From Pempheris klunzingeri (taxonomy: Eukaryota; Chordata; Actinopteri; Acropomatiformes; Pempheridae), in NCBI RefSeq assembly GCF_042242105.1, contig NC_092019.1, positions 14,696,328-14,760,327 of the forward strand: 64,000 nucleotides of DNA. Direction: 5' to 3'. This document shows positions 1-19,204 of the stretch, piece by piece. Positions within the stretch are counted from its first letter, which is position 1. Every line of letters starts with the position of its first letter. A program made the position numbers and the translations under genes. The notes under the pieces were generated by a model. It did no database searches. It saw nothing but the letters and a program-made list of their open reading frames with translations, and was not told where the DNA came from.

Positions 1-62
1 GTCTCCAGTCAGCATGCCACTGAAACATTCAATTTCACCAAACAGACCTTAAAAATATTTGA

Positions 63-6694
<6,632 letters not shown>

Positions 6695-7455
6695 GATGAG
6701 CAATGGCGGAGGAACTCTGAGGACTCTGTGGGTTGCAGATATCTGCACCACCAAGATGCTCTCCAGACTCGACAAGGCCTTCCTTCCTTTCCATGCTGGG
6801 AAACTATCCTTTTTTCAGCCACTGATCTCTCTGAGAGAGCAACTTTTCACTGAGCACTTTTTTATTCTTAAATGATTTTATATTTTATTGTGTATTTCAT
6901 TCACAGTTGTGTACTGTTTTTAATCAGCATCATTCCAAAGAGTGGCCTTGTTGTGTGGATGGACAAGAGCTCAGTGTTTTGAGGTTGTGAACTGCTGTTG
7001 GACTGCGTGTGCAGTGAGTCATATTTCAGGGATGTGACTTGCGCTGATAGACATACAGCCTCATACACAGAGAGAAGTAATGCTGTGAACTCCCCAGGCT
7101 CCATGTTCTTGGTTTACTTCTTCTCAGAGGAACTGCTGTGATTCCTGTGCTGTTGAATGTCCCAAAGACATTGTCTGGCAATGGCACCTTCTTAATACTC
7201 CTGGAAACTTGAAAAACTACAGTAGATGTTGCTTGCGATTTCCATACTGCAGTACTGGTAAATACCACAAGAGGGTTGAGTCTGTAAAGAAGGACACATA
7301 GGGTGACTGATCACTAGTGAACCAATGCTGTGTTGTGATCTGTCAACATCAGGATTTGCTGCACCAGAAGTGCACCACCAATACCACAGTGTATAATTCT
7401 GCATTCATTCAGGCTCCAAGCAATGTAAAACTGTTACAATTAAAGCAATCACTGC
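6695..7455 (+). other. nbeal2: nbeal2 3' untranslated region
   Basis: Noncoding sequence after the nbeal2 stop. The first plausible cleavage signal is ATTAAA at 7439-7444, which gives a 3' UTR of about 0.76 kb. No conserved structure was recognised. Confidence 0.5.
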
Positions 7456-10400
7456 TTTAATGGTCAAGTATGTGAAATATGTTCACTTTTTATCGTCATC
7501 ATGGAGCTTGGATGCAGTGACGCTCAAGAGGGGAGCCTTACACACAATGGAGTAAAGGCCCTTTACAAATGTGTCCATACTTGTTTTGTTATTACTCTGT
7601 TCTTCACATGATTATACCCCTCTTTTATTTGATCCGAAAAGTGCCTTTTTTAGCTTGTGTCTTGAGCCATGTATAAACACTGAATTCCAATAATCTATTC
7701 CTATGTAAGATCTCTATATGTCAGATTGTGTACCTGCTGATCTGATTTGAAAACACCTTACGACTCTACTATGACTCAGATGTGGATCAGAGGTTGTCAA
7801 TGAACTCAGTAAAGTGCTGGCTGGATGCACATACTTGCCTGTACTGGTATCGTACTGTTTAGGAAGCACTGAAAACATCTGATGACTCTGAAACATGTGA
7901 GCAGAAAGTCTGTGAGTGAGCTTCAGAGGAATTCACTTCCTGCCAGCTTCTTTTACTGTGGCTGGAACAAAGTGGTTGTTATGCAGTGTCATGACAGAAG
8001 AGAGACAAAGGGAACTATTTGGGCAAATGCAATAACCATAACATGGTGCACACATACAAATTACCTAGTCTTTGTAAGTGATCCTCAGAATAACCATAAA
8101 TGTAAGCAAGGATAAAAGAAACAAATTCAGAATCAGTACAATAGTCTTAAATCACATTTTATTCAAATTACAACACAACTATAAGATGAGATAGTGTGTG
8201 CAAATTGAGACGGTCTGAATATAAAAGATTGTTTTTTCGTAAGCAACTGTTCAAGTCCACAGTTGATAATCTAGTTTACTATTGTGCATTCTGATATCAA
8301 TTCACGTAACACTGCATTGTTTTGCTGTAAGTGTTATGAATGTAATATTCCACGTACATATGCAGTTATACGTGTAGCCTTAAGTTAAATTAATGGAGGC
8401 TTCATTATGCAATTGGGTCAACAGTCCTCTATTAAAATGTAGGTTTGAGTCATGCTGTGTATAATGACTTTGATATTATTTGTTGTTCAAATGTCCTGGT
8501 TTGGATTCAAAATGACACAGAAAAGCCTTAAGTGAAGGCCAGCACTGCCTTGAATTTGGACTTGATCCATTTTTCTTAAACCACTATTATTTAGCCTTTG
8601 TATTGTTCTTGGAAGATGTTGAAAATACACTGTTTTTGAAAAAAAAAATCAAGCAGCCTGTGCTCCTTATAACTTAGACCCGGTTATTTACAACAGGAAT
8701 TGTGATCGTCTGTTCGTCTGTCTGTTTCCTCCATCCACTCCATCTGTTTGTATCTGAAGTTGCATTCAGAGTCTTAATGCTCTCTGGTGAAATTGTCCTA
8801 ATATGGCAAATAATTGTGACTGCCCACTCATATGTAGGAATCCTCTTTTCTGTGAAGCAGAGCCCATATCCTGAGGATGAGCACCCATTACTGAAAAATG
8901 AGCTCTGATTCTTGTTTGAACCGCAGCAGGAAGGAAACTGATCCGCTGCCACGGCGTAGATCATCCAGCTCCTCTACTGTAATCCCAGCCTTGCATGCGT
9001 CTGTGATGTTAACCCTATTAGAGTTGAAAAGGTCACAGTGAGCAACAGCACATTTACTTGAAGAGGAGACTTTGATCTCCTGGTGGGCCGAACATCCTGT
9101 CAGCCTTCCCATAAACACCTCCGGGGGTACAATTCAGAGTGGTGGGGAGGGGTGAGGCGGGTGATAAAAACCAACCTGTAGAACCCAAGTCAAATACAAA
9201 CCACAGAATGGTGAATAAGGGAAGTGGAGTTGGAGGGTGAAGAGGGATGCAGTCACTCTGATGTGGCCCCATTGACAATGGTGGGAGGGGTTGACACCTC
9301 GCTCTCAGTTACTGGCAATATCTCCCTCTGACCTCTCCAGACCTCGGGGAAGGCTGAGGGGATGGGATGTCGTGAAACGCTGCAATTTTGGTGTTGTTCA
9401 AGTTGTTCCTGCTAAGAACCGCAACAACCCTCAAACAGACCTCAGTCAATGACCTCAGCCCTCCCCCCTCCCCTTCTCTGCTTCATTTCTCCACGGCCTG
9501 TGGGACGGCAAGACCATGATATTTTTTTCTTTTCCCCCTTGTATAGCTGCCTTAATGTTCCCAGCCATGTATGACCACGGGGGAACCTCACATAAAGAGT
9601 CTGTGCCCCAACAGCAAGATGATGTAGTCAAGTAAAGAACAGAGAAGTGGCACGAACTGTTTATTTGTCTGATTGCTGATAAAGTTGTGTTTATTTTATC
9701 AATTATTTAATGTTTGCTCCAATGCACTGCAAAAGTTTCCATCTTACCAAATATTGTTTTAACATTTTTATAGACAGTATCTTATCTTGTCCAAATCTTG
9801 AAGCCAGACAGAATAAAGTCAATTGCTGCACTAGAATTAAGAAAAATGACTTGGCTCTGAAAATCTTGCTGATTTATTCTGGACAAATGCTGAAATAAAA
9901 CATTTTAATATCCAGTAATAGACAAAAACTATTTTTACAGAGATGTTTACAGTGCCTTGGATTAAACGGCAATTATGCACTGTAATAAACACTAAAATCT
10001 ACATCAAATTAAAATATAAAGCAATGGCACCACACATTTAAAGGTTTTTTTTAAACTTATTTTAAGAAAATAAGACTTTTTATGATTCATCAATATACAA
10101 AAATAATTTTGTAATTGAAAATGTTTGCCATGCTTGCTCATCTTTAAGACAGCATAAACTGACATTATCAAAATGAGAGAAAAGAGAAATCCATGTGACT
10201 GAAATGTGGCTTGAAGTTTTATCAGAGCAGGAGCAACCTTTCTGTCTCCTCTCATCTCTGAACAGGCTTTGAAGTGCAAGTGGTATTGTGTCTCAGAGAT
10301 CTCTCCATTTGTTTTCCTCTGAAGTCTGCGGGCCCCCCTGCGATGCATTCACCAGAATTTACAAGGTGTGTAATTTACCCTGCGTTGGTTTTCTAATCTT

Positions 10401-10620
10401 TTGAATTGCTGAGATCAAACATGTACTCCTTCTTGAGAGCATCTTGTTTGATTCACATGGCTTCTTTTGTTTCTGATAACAACTGATCACAGCTCTATGT
10501 AAGTATCCTTAGAGGGTTGTAAAAATGGTGTCGTGTCACAGACCTCTGTTTTATTTTAGTAAGGTTTTATCTTTTTATCTTTTTTTTAATTACCCTTTAA
10601 TTATGGCAAATATTGTGGGA
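7456..10620. other. Intergenic, nbeal2 to nradd, left part
   Basis: No gene recognised. The sequence is mostly AT-rich and unique in appearance. The only protein-like signal is a minus-strand frame at about 8,895-9,015 (see findings). A pyrimidine-rich stretch lies at 9,460-9,545. Confidence 0.6.
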
Positions 10621-10626
10621 ATATAC

Positions 10627-10916
10627 CAAAAGTAGAATTACTCATTATTCAGAATAATCAATTTAAAAAAATTACATTATTGTATTGCAAATATTGATGG
10701 ATTAATGTATGTATAACTTTAATGTAGCAGCTGGTAAAGGTGGTGTGTAGTTTAATCTATAGGGATTCATGAATTTATTTGTAGATCATAATAACAACCT
10801 GAATCTGCAAAGTAACAAGTAACTAAAGCCTTGAAATGAATGTAGTTTGTAGAGTAAAAAGTACTAAATTGTACTTAATACTTGCCTGAATGTACTTTGC
10901 TACCTTCCAACATTGC
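10627..10916 (+). mobile_element. Decayed nonautonomous DNA transposon (fish CAGTGGTGGA-type MITE), copy 1
   Basis: Carries the internal signature recalled for a very common teleost MITE: AAAAGTAGAATTACTCATTA, then GCAGCTGGTAAAGGTGG, TAGTTTAATCTATA, CTGAATCTGCAAAGTAAC and GTAGAGTAAAAAGTACTA. It closes with a degraded right terminal repeat (CTACCTTCCAACATTGCC). The left terminal repeat is missing or unrecognisable. Superfamily is probably hAT-like, not proven. Confidence 0.6.
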
Positions 10917-11141
10917 CAGCAACCATCATGCAATATTACTATGACCTTAAGTGTGACCCAAGTATTAAATAATTAAGTAAATAAGAAATAATTGAATACT
11001 TATGGGAAAATAGAGACAATATATGGCCTACGATGTTATTGTGAAAAGAAGCAGTGTGAAAAATAATTTCACAACACAAGGCTGAGCTTTGTAGATGTAC
11101 TGAATTTATATCACCATTTCATGGTTCTTTCATATATGTTG

Positions 11142-11460
11142 CAGTGGTGGAGACAGTATTCACACCCTCAAGTCAATGTAGCAACACCACTGAAAATGTT
11201 ACTCAGGTACAGGTAGGTATCATGAGCAAAGTGTACTTCGAGTATTAAAAGTAAAGGTGCTGCAGTAGAGGGGCCACTATGAGTGACTTTACTGAATTAT
11301 CATTACTGATGGATTAACGTGTGATTAAAAGGCAATATCAACTATTTTATGTGTGCTGGGTAGTTCAACAATGCAACACAACTTAATTTTGTTAATTTTA
11401 ATAACCTGTAATGTCACAGTCTCATTTATTCATGAAATACTGAATAACTTGGATCCCCAT
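11142..11460 (+). mobile_element. Decayed CAGTGGTGGA-type MITE, copy 2
   Basis: Begins with the intact-looking left end GCAGTGGTGGAGACAGTATT. It then has weaker versions of the same internal landmarks as copy 1 (AAAATGTTACTCAGGTAC, AGTATTAAAAGTAAAGGTGC, GCTGGGTAGTTCAACA). The right end cannot be located exactly. It lies 226 bp to the right of copy 1 in the same orientation. Confidence 0.55.
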
Positions 11461-12171
11461 ATATTACTGCTGGGTAATATTTTCATACAGAACAGTACAG
11501 TTTCTTTTTCTTTTTTTATATATTTGTTGATTCCAGCATGTGTATGAGGGTCAATCACTCCTTTGACAACATAATCACACACACACACACACGCTGTCAC
11601 AACTGTCAGACCTGATTGCTGTTCTCTGCCCTCCATTACATTGTTGTCCCTAACTGCGCGTCGCAGGGATGCAGCCAATCACGAAGCCAGCTTGAAAACT
11701 GAGAAGATGGGAGGAGAAAAGGCCCAGGAGAGCTTGCAGGAGCTTTTTTCCTGCCTCATCTGCTGCAAAGCTGCAGGAGAGGTGGCAGCCCGTGCATCCT
11801 GCCAGCTGAAACAGAAGAAACTTTGTGTTAACTCTCACAGTATCAGCAGGGAATGCGGTGAAAGGAGGAAATGGTTTTTGGGAGACTCTGCGAATCACTC
11901 AACCTGCGTTTTAAAGCTGCTTTCTCGTGCGTAAAGACGTCTGATTACCGGACTGTAACCCAACTTTGCCGTCAACGGAACCAGCGCGTTTTATGAGAAG
12001 TTGGTCACAGTTTTGTGTCACACTTAGATTCAGAGAACTAAAAGTTTTCATGACGTTTTTTATGGGACTGCTGAGAGCTGCAGACTGAAAAGAAAAAAAA
12101 GTTCTGTCAGAGATTTTCAGACGCACCAATCTGTCCGCTCCAAACCGAGGAGGATTTCTGAGACTGGAGAC
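11461..12171 (+). promoter_or_regulatory. nradd: nradd upstream region and probable 5' untranslated exon
   Basis: Upstream of the nradd start codon. A short (CA)8 run lies at 11,578-11,593, followed by more GC-balanced sequence from about 11,640. No upstream splice site is required, so the ATG exon probably carries the 5' UTR. The transcription start cannot be located from sequence alone. Confidence 0.4.
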
Positions 12172-13348
12172 ATGAGATCGTTTCTCATCTGCGCGCTTCT
12201 TCTGCTAAATGTAAGCAACACTTAAATACTGCTTTACTAACTAAACGACACATATTCCCTAAAGCCTTTGTAATCTGGTGCTTTCTTTTTTCGCACTCTT
12301 AACATCCTAACACCGCAATAGTGGCCACTGTAAGCTTCAGCCACTGAGTTTAATTTTGTACCATTGTTCCCAAAGGAAATCAGTTTTATTCCACAGAGCC
12401 ATATTTCATTAAGGCTGTGTCACATGGCCTCTGTTGTTGAACTTGTTTGCAGTCATTGTGTCTTTGGCAAACAACAGAAAGAGAGACATCTGATCAAATC
12501 TCATCCTGTCTTTCCTTTGAAGTCTTTCACAACCAAAGAATGGTGGAATTTAATTGCTCCTTATTTTGATATTGTTGCTGCTTGTTCCTCAAATCACATC
12601 CTGGACTGTGGCCTATCTACACAGGCTGCTGTAAAGTTCCATGTTCACCAAACATCCTGGAGAAATGTGGAGATTATGTGCTAGACTGAAGCAAGACGAA
12701 AACACAGGAGCACACAGTTTACCAAGATTATGCTCCTACACTGTGATAAATTATGTATTTTAGGAACAAATGATAGTTTCAGTGGTGTTTGATAGCATAG
12801 CATTAAAGCGGGATCAGTGTGAAAGGAAGGCCTCTGCCTCCACAGTTGCAGACAATAATTTGACACTCATCTACCTCAAAAAGCCCATGGGGCTTGTAGT
12901 CCTGTCTGGACACGCTCTTCAGAGTCAAAGCACTTCTGTTAGATCAAAGTGTTCAGATAAAACTTCAGCTCTTGAAAAGATGTGTATCTCCTTCTTATTA
13001 TAAGGTTATGATATGAAAAGGGTGTCTGTATGAGATCTAAAACACATCTCTCCTCTGCTTTGCAAACACGCTTTATATTTTTGTGTTTCTTAAGCCTGCG
13101 TAAAAGGTATCATTTGTGCTGTCAGATTCTTCTTTTATTACTCACTGGATAATTTAGTGCCGAGGTTGATTGTATCTTACACTCCATGATTTTTTTTACT
13201 GGTTATTCAGGCTCATGTTGGCTGCAGTTTACTGTACATGTTGCCATATTTGTTGCAATTCTTGGTGAAAATGTGGCTGAGCTTTCAGTATTGCTGGGGT
13301 CTGGATATCCGGAGCAAAGCAATTATCATCATTTTCTCCCAGTTTGTG

Positions 13349-13395
<47 letters not shown>

Positions 13396-13927
13396 CGTGA
13401 GTAGGGTGGTGGTTTAGTTTGTTACCACAGTCATTTGAATTTCCATAGAGTAGTTAACCAGATTTTATCCTGAGGGCAGACCCCAGGATCATTTAGAAGT
13501 CTGATCTACTTCTCAACCCTTTTGTGAGAGTTGAAAATCAGCACATTAATAGTGAACGGATCACTGATTGCTGTCCTGTTTGATTCAGGATTGTAGTTTT
13601 TGGGTGAGCTTTCTGATTGAAAAAAGAGAAAGCTTGTCTCTCATGCATACTAATGACAATGATTGGTGGAGATGAGATGTTCAGCTAAGGGTTAGACAAC
13701 TTTCCCTCAGCCCAGGCTGTCTCAGCCAAAAGACCTCGGTCTGTTGCTGTCACAGCCGGATTGTGGAGGCTCATGGGTCACTGTCTTCACAGGGAGAGAG
13801 CATCCTTTTGTGTGTTTATTTTCACGCAGATTAGATTAACTGTGGAAACTCCAGCCTACGTGCTTCAAAAGTGGTCTCACTTCAAAAGGACACAGAAAAT
13901 GTTTCAGGCACTGAGAAGGCTGAAATA

Positions 13928-13983
<56 letters not shown>

Positions 13984-16900
13984 TCCCCGATGACTGACTG
14001 ACTCCGGCAGCCGTGGAGTTGAGAGCCCCATTGAAAGCAGTGCTCCTCGGTGGTCCGTCTGTTCTCACTGGGGAATCCCTTCAGATTGCAGCTTCTTACC
14101 TAACTGGAAAAAGCAACTGCAGCCCCCTTCCCCTCAGACTTTCTGCCCCCAAGGCACAACAGATTAGACTGAATACTCTCTGCATGTACACTGCTTTAAT
14201 GTTTGCTTGAAAATGATGCCAAACTATAGTATAATAGAAACACGGGCAAATATAATAAGATGTTAAAGGTTTCACAATGGTTAATAATAGTTTAAAGTTT
14301 ATGGTGATGAATTTAATTCGAAATCAAAACTTCATTACAGTCTTAAGTGTAATGAATATTAATTGTGTAATGAAATAGTTTTCATATCAAGAAACATTAA
14401 GTGATATCAGTATGTAGTACTATTTCATACTGTATATACAGTAGATAAGGACTTAGTCATTTCTCCACTGAGTAGATCACTGTTCCCACTCGTCTCCAGT
14501 GGGGCATGCACTAAATATTTTATTGCACACTGGGCACCATGGGTGAAGTGCTAGTCCGTTGGCAGTTCCTGCTCTAAGCTGAGTTGGCCCTCCAGACAGA
14601 CTCACACCAGGCACTGTAAAATGACAAAAATCCAGGCTGGAGGTAAACATAAAGCAGATCCACTGTCACCAAATATTTATCAAAGTATAGATTGAGGACT
14701 AAGAGGTCAGCTTGTGTTAGTAGAGGGGCTCCATCTGTCACATGTCGAGGGCCAACCAGAGTTACCAGGAAGCCTTTGTGCTACAAGTTATTATGGTCCA
14801 GGCTTGGTCACAGTCTGCCAACTCCAAACATCCTCCTGCTGGATCCTACTACCCCAACACCCTAATACCTCTGATCTGGGTTCTGTGGCTGGTGCTCAGA
14901 TATCATCAGGCTCCTCTGTAAGCGCCGCAGTAAAACTGGCTGTTGTTTTTGGAACGGGGCGAGCTCTGTTTCAAAGCTGTTTCTCCTGTAGTATCAGCGT
15001 GGAACATGGAACACACTCAGTGTTTTGTGACTGGGGGCATGGCATAGTGTGTGTGCCTGTGTGTGTGTGTTTCTGGTGGGCTTTTTGTTGGAGGCCCTAC
15101 AGGTTCACACACGTTGCATGTGTTTCTTGGCAGACTTCAGAGACAAAGAGAGACATCAGTGGGTTGTTTAGCTGTTACTTTTCCCCTTTGCAGGAGGTTA
15201 GTTGTTAGACATCTGTTTGCTCTTGTCAGCCCCCAGGCGGAGTAGGCCAATCTCCCTTAAATGTGTGCATGTTTAAGATGCCGTTGTTCAGAGCCTGGAG
15301 AAGGGGAGTCAGTGAAATACTGACCTTCATAAGACACACCTGCAGGGCTTGGTGACTTCAAAGGCTCCCTCTCACCCAAACAGACACTTGCATGCTGGGC
15401 AGTCTTGGTTAACTGACACCCTTGCCTGGGGCTGGAACCGTCTCCTTTATACACCTCCCCCTCCTTTTCTGATGTGAAGAAATACACACACACATGCACT
15501 GTATTCGCACACAAAGTTACACATTGTCATTCACACTTATTTGGAGTGAGTGGGAGGGCGGAAGCTCTTTTTACTTCTTCCTTCCTCCTTTTTTGAGTGT
15601 TTTCCTTCACCCCTTCATGTCTTATTCTTTCCACTGGTCTAAAACCATCTGATTAAAGCCAGCCACTCCTGTCAGGCACCAACCCTGCTGCACAAGCCGT
15701 TAGGAATGTCCGATCTATCCCTCATGTCATAACTCAAGCTGGGCTCTCCATTACCCACTTGCAGATAAGGGCTCAGAACACTTTAAGGGCGAAAACTGAG
15801 GCAGATAGAAAGATAAAAAGGCCATTTTCAGTTCACCCAGTTCTCCGCTTCTTTAATTGCACAGGGGTGGGATGTGTGTGATTTCCTTCCCACATGTGGC
15901 GTAAGGCAGAAAACTCTTTGGACAAAAAAAAACCTCTCCTTTCCTTGTCTTGTTTTGCGACTACCTCGGTTGAATATGAATCCCAAATTCGAAATGGCTT
16001 AAAGCACAAGATAGATTTTGTTAGTTAAACAGCAATGCTATTTACTCTGTAAAAAAACTGTAACCCTGTTACCCTCCTGTAATTTGTTTACTACAGGTTA
16101 CTCTCGGGGATGCCTGTGCCAGTGGCCAGTTCACAGAATCAGGGCAGTGTTGCAGTCTGTGTCCTGCTGGCTTTGGAGTGGAAGTAGAGTGTGGGAAAGA
16201 GGATACCAAGTGCACACCATGCCCGCAGGGTAAGCAATTATGATCTAATGTTACTGCACCACTGTAAAATATATTTCCTGCTTGCCTTATGATTATCTCT
16301 GCCATCTGTCCAAGTGTCTCATCATTGCTACTGATATTTGTGGAAGAAATGCAAATTATCCAGACGAATACTGATTTTGTAATCTGTCTCCCAGGAAAAT
16401 TTTCCTCATCTGAAGGCCTCGACCGTTGCCTTTCCTGTGCCAAGTGCCCACTGAGTGTCCCCACTGTGGCCTCGTGCTCTGCCACTCAAGACACACAATG
16501 TGAATGTGACAACGGCTTCTTCTTTCTTGGCACCCACGGCCTGTGCGCGCCTTGCTCCAAGTGCAGTCGTGGTGAGGGTGTTATCCGGGAGTGTGGACTA
16601 CAGGGAGACACGCAGTGCCAGATTTGTGTCCCGGGAACATTTTCGGAGGAGCGTATTAGCACCAAACCCTGCCAGACCTGCACTCAGTGCTCTGACAGTG
16701 AGGTGGAGATCCGAGCCTGCATGCCCAACTCCGACACACTCTGCATGGGTGAGTTATAAGGAAGAATTAAACTGTGAAAAATACATTGGATTTTTACAGA
16801 CAAACTCTGGTGGAGCTTGTATTATTAAGCATTCTCTGTAGCCAAAGCCTAATATAATTTATATCTTCAACTACTGTTTCTTAATGGAGTTTGCTGACAA

Positions 16901-19204
16901 AACATAAAAAAAGTGCCAGCTGTATTCTTTAAAGATCTAATGCAGGGAGAGGCAGCAATAGTAAAAGATAAAAGAATGAGATAAAGGGAGGATGATTGGG
17001 AGTGGGAGGTTTTGTGAGAATACAAGCACATGTGGTCAGCACCTGCATCCACACCTCATCTGAACACTCTGTAACACTCAGAGCTTGGAAACATGAGTAG
17101 TGAAAAAAGAGCCAACTTAAGTGCTGTAATCCAATTGGTATGAGCTTGACAGGTCTTTAGGTTAACTGCCCCTAAGAACCCGAAAGGCCAAGGGAGGCTG
17201 CTGACCCTGACAACTAGTCTGCTTGCTCCTAAATGGCTTCACTAGCTCTCCAGGAGTCAGGTCATCTGTACACACTCTGGGTCCATATGGCATGACACTT
17301 TGACCCCCGAGAGGTCAGCACAGTACCTTGTGGTGTTTGATGCTAAAATAGGCAGACCGTAGGAGGGAGAATGAGGCTGGAAACAGGGGCAATGAAAGGT
17401 TTCAAAACCCCAGGGGACCGGGATGACTGAGGCTATCATTACACCAGGCACACAGACTGCTGTGGAATTATTTCTGGCCCTAATTTATGCAGCCCAAATG
17501 TGTTTCTCATGTGCATATGTGTAGATGCAATTATACTGTCTCTGACACGCCTCTCCCTTCCTTAATCTCAATAGATAAGAAGCTGCACATTCTGTCTCGT
17601 CCTGCTCTGGAGGGCTCTGATGCGACCCGTGATGCTTCGCGCTGGCAAGGTGTTGATGACGTGACTGAGGAGGACATGGAGTCCACTTCTGTCCCTGGAA
17701 CGCCCAAGTTTACCCCACAGGACGAGGGTGGCAGCAACAACATTCTGGCCTACGTGTCTGTTCTGGCAGCCGTGGTGCTGGGTCTGCTTCTTTATGTGGC
17801 TTACAAATGGTGAGTTTCCACCACGGACAGGTCCTAGTCCTTACATAGATGTAATAATTACTACAAAATTTGCTCTGGGATCCAAAATAGCTCACTTTGG
17901 CTAGCTTAACTGAACTTGTTTTCCGCTGCTCTTCTCAGCTGGAGATCATGTAAACAGAAGAAGGCTCTCTCTAAGGCCCGTGCGGCTGAGTTGGGAACAT
18001 CTCCAGAGGGAGAAAAGCTCCAAAGTGACAGCGGCGTTTTTCTGGACTCTCACAGCCTACAGGACAACCAGCCCAGCAAAGGTGAAGTAGACAAAGGCTC
18101 TTTGAAACTAAACTAGATTGAAGTTTCATAGACATTTTAAGGTCACTAAACATCTATACGTTTATTAACTCGATGTGCAGAAATGCGTTTACATTGATGT
18201 CATTACTGGCTATTTGGGTATTGAAGAAAGACAGAAAAAGGAGATCACATGTAATCTTGAAGGCTGCAAGAATGTTAACAAATACTAATCACGTTACCTC
18301 ATTGCTTGTAATACTTAAGAATTTACTTTAAAGTTTATAAAACCTCAAGTGAACAGAGACTTTCTAATACAATGAATTGTATTAGAGTTCTGTCTCTTCT
18401 GGGAACGTGTCTCTTAAAGGTTCCCTGAGGAGTACTTGACCACTACTAGCTATGGAGCAGTGTTTTTTGTGAGGGAGCCCCCGATTTGTTTCTTGTATCT
18501 TAAACAAAGACGCACATGTATGTTTTTCAGGCTATTAGACTGGCAGTGATCGACAGCAAGCATGGATGTAAACAATTCAGGCTTCAAAATATTAGGCTTT
18601 GTACATTATATAACAAGAAGTAAATACTTTTGCCACATTTGTTAGGCATCAAGGATACACGCAGAGGTTTTCGGAAAGAAACACAGAATGTAAACATAAG
18701 TTTGTTTGTGTACAAGAAAACAATGTCTATATGCCTGCACGAATAATGACGAGGAAGCTTTCTAATTGTATTTCTTAAAAGAAAGAGCTATCGTCCTATG
18801 ACCTATGTTTTTAAGCCTATCATTGTATTCTGTCAGTTAGTTTGGTAGAATGAACCAAACATTAAGCTAACTCTGTTTGTGTTTCCACAGGAACCAAGAG
18901 GGACAGCAAGCAGGACAACCGTCTGTATATCAACCTGCCCCCCCACAGACAAGAAGAGGTGGAGCGCCTCCTCCAGGAGGGAGGGGGCCGAGGGTGGAGA
19001 CAGCTGGGTGCAGCACTGGGCTATGAGCCTGAGCAGCTGGACCTGTTTGGGCGAGGAGAAGCACCCGCTCACACACTCTTCTCTAACTGGGCCCAGAAAG
19101 AAGGCTCCACTCTGGGACTGCTGTGCTCTGCACTGGCCCGCATCGAGAGGCCTGACGTGGTAACAGTTCTTAACAGCCCCACGCAGGGTGTGTCTGTGGT
19201 CTGA
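12172..19204 (+). CDS. nradd: Neurotrophin-receptor-like death-domain protein (NRADD/NRH1), p75NTR family
   Basis: Single-pass receptor of the p75NTR branch of the TNF-receptor family. Six exons: 12172-12210, 16097-16229, 16395-16748, 17575-17809, 17939-18081, 18891-19204; 405 residues, all junctions in frame. A signal peptide (MRSFLICALLLLN) is followed by four cysteine-rich repeats (CASGQFTESGQCCSLCPAGF to MPNSDTLCM). An acidic, Ser/Thr-rich stalk leads to a TM helix (ILAYVSVLAAVVLGLLLYVA), a juxtamembrane segment and a death domain (RQEEVERLLQEGGGRGWRQL to LARIERP). The C-terminus SVV resembles a class I PDZ ligand. Position between nbeal2 and setd2 matches human NRADDP, a pseudogene there, which supports nradd over ngfr. 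The ATG is chosen because it starts the signal peptide and has A at -3. Confidence 0.9.
13349..13392. repeat. (TG)n microsatellite
   Basis: Nearly perfect TG run with one extra T, in nradd intron 1. Confidence 0.95.
13930..13981. repeat. (TG)26 microsatellite
   Basis: Uninterrupted TG run in nradd intron 1. Confidence 0.95.
16749..17574 (+). other. nradd: nradd intron 3
   Basis: An 826-bp intron between the cysteine-rich repeat exon and the stalk/TM exon. No repeat or exon recognised. Confidence 0.8.
18082..18890 (+). other. nradd: nradd intron 5
   Basis: An 809-bp intron before the death-domain exon. AT-rich, with nothing recognised. Confidence 0.8.

Larger units (their letters stand above)
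12211..16096 (+). other. nradd: nradd intron 1 (3.9 kb)
   Basis: No coding sequence recognised. Contains microsatellites at 13,349-13,392 and 13,930-13,981, otherwise unremarkable. Large first introns are usual in p75NTR-family genes. Confidence 0.8.
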
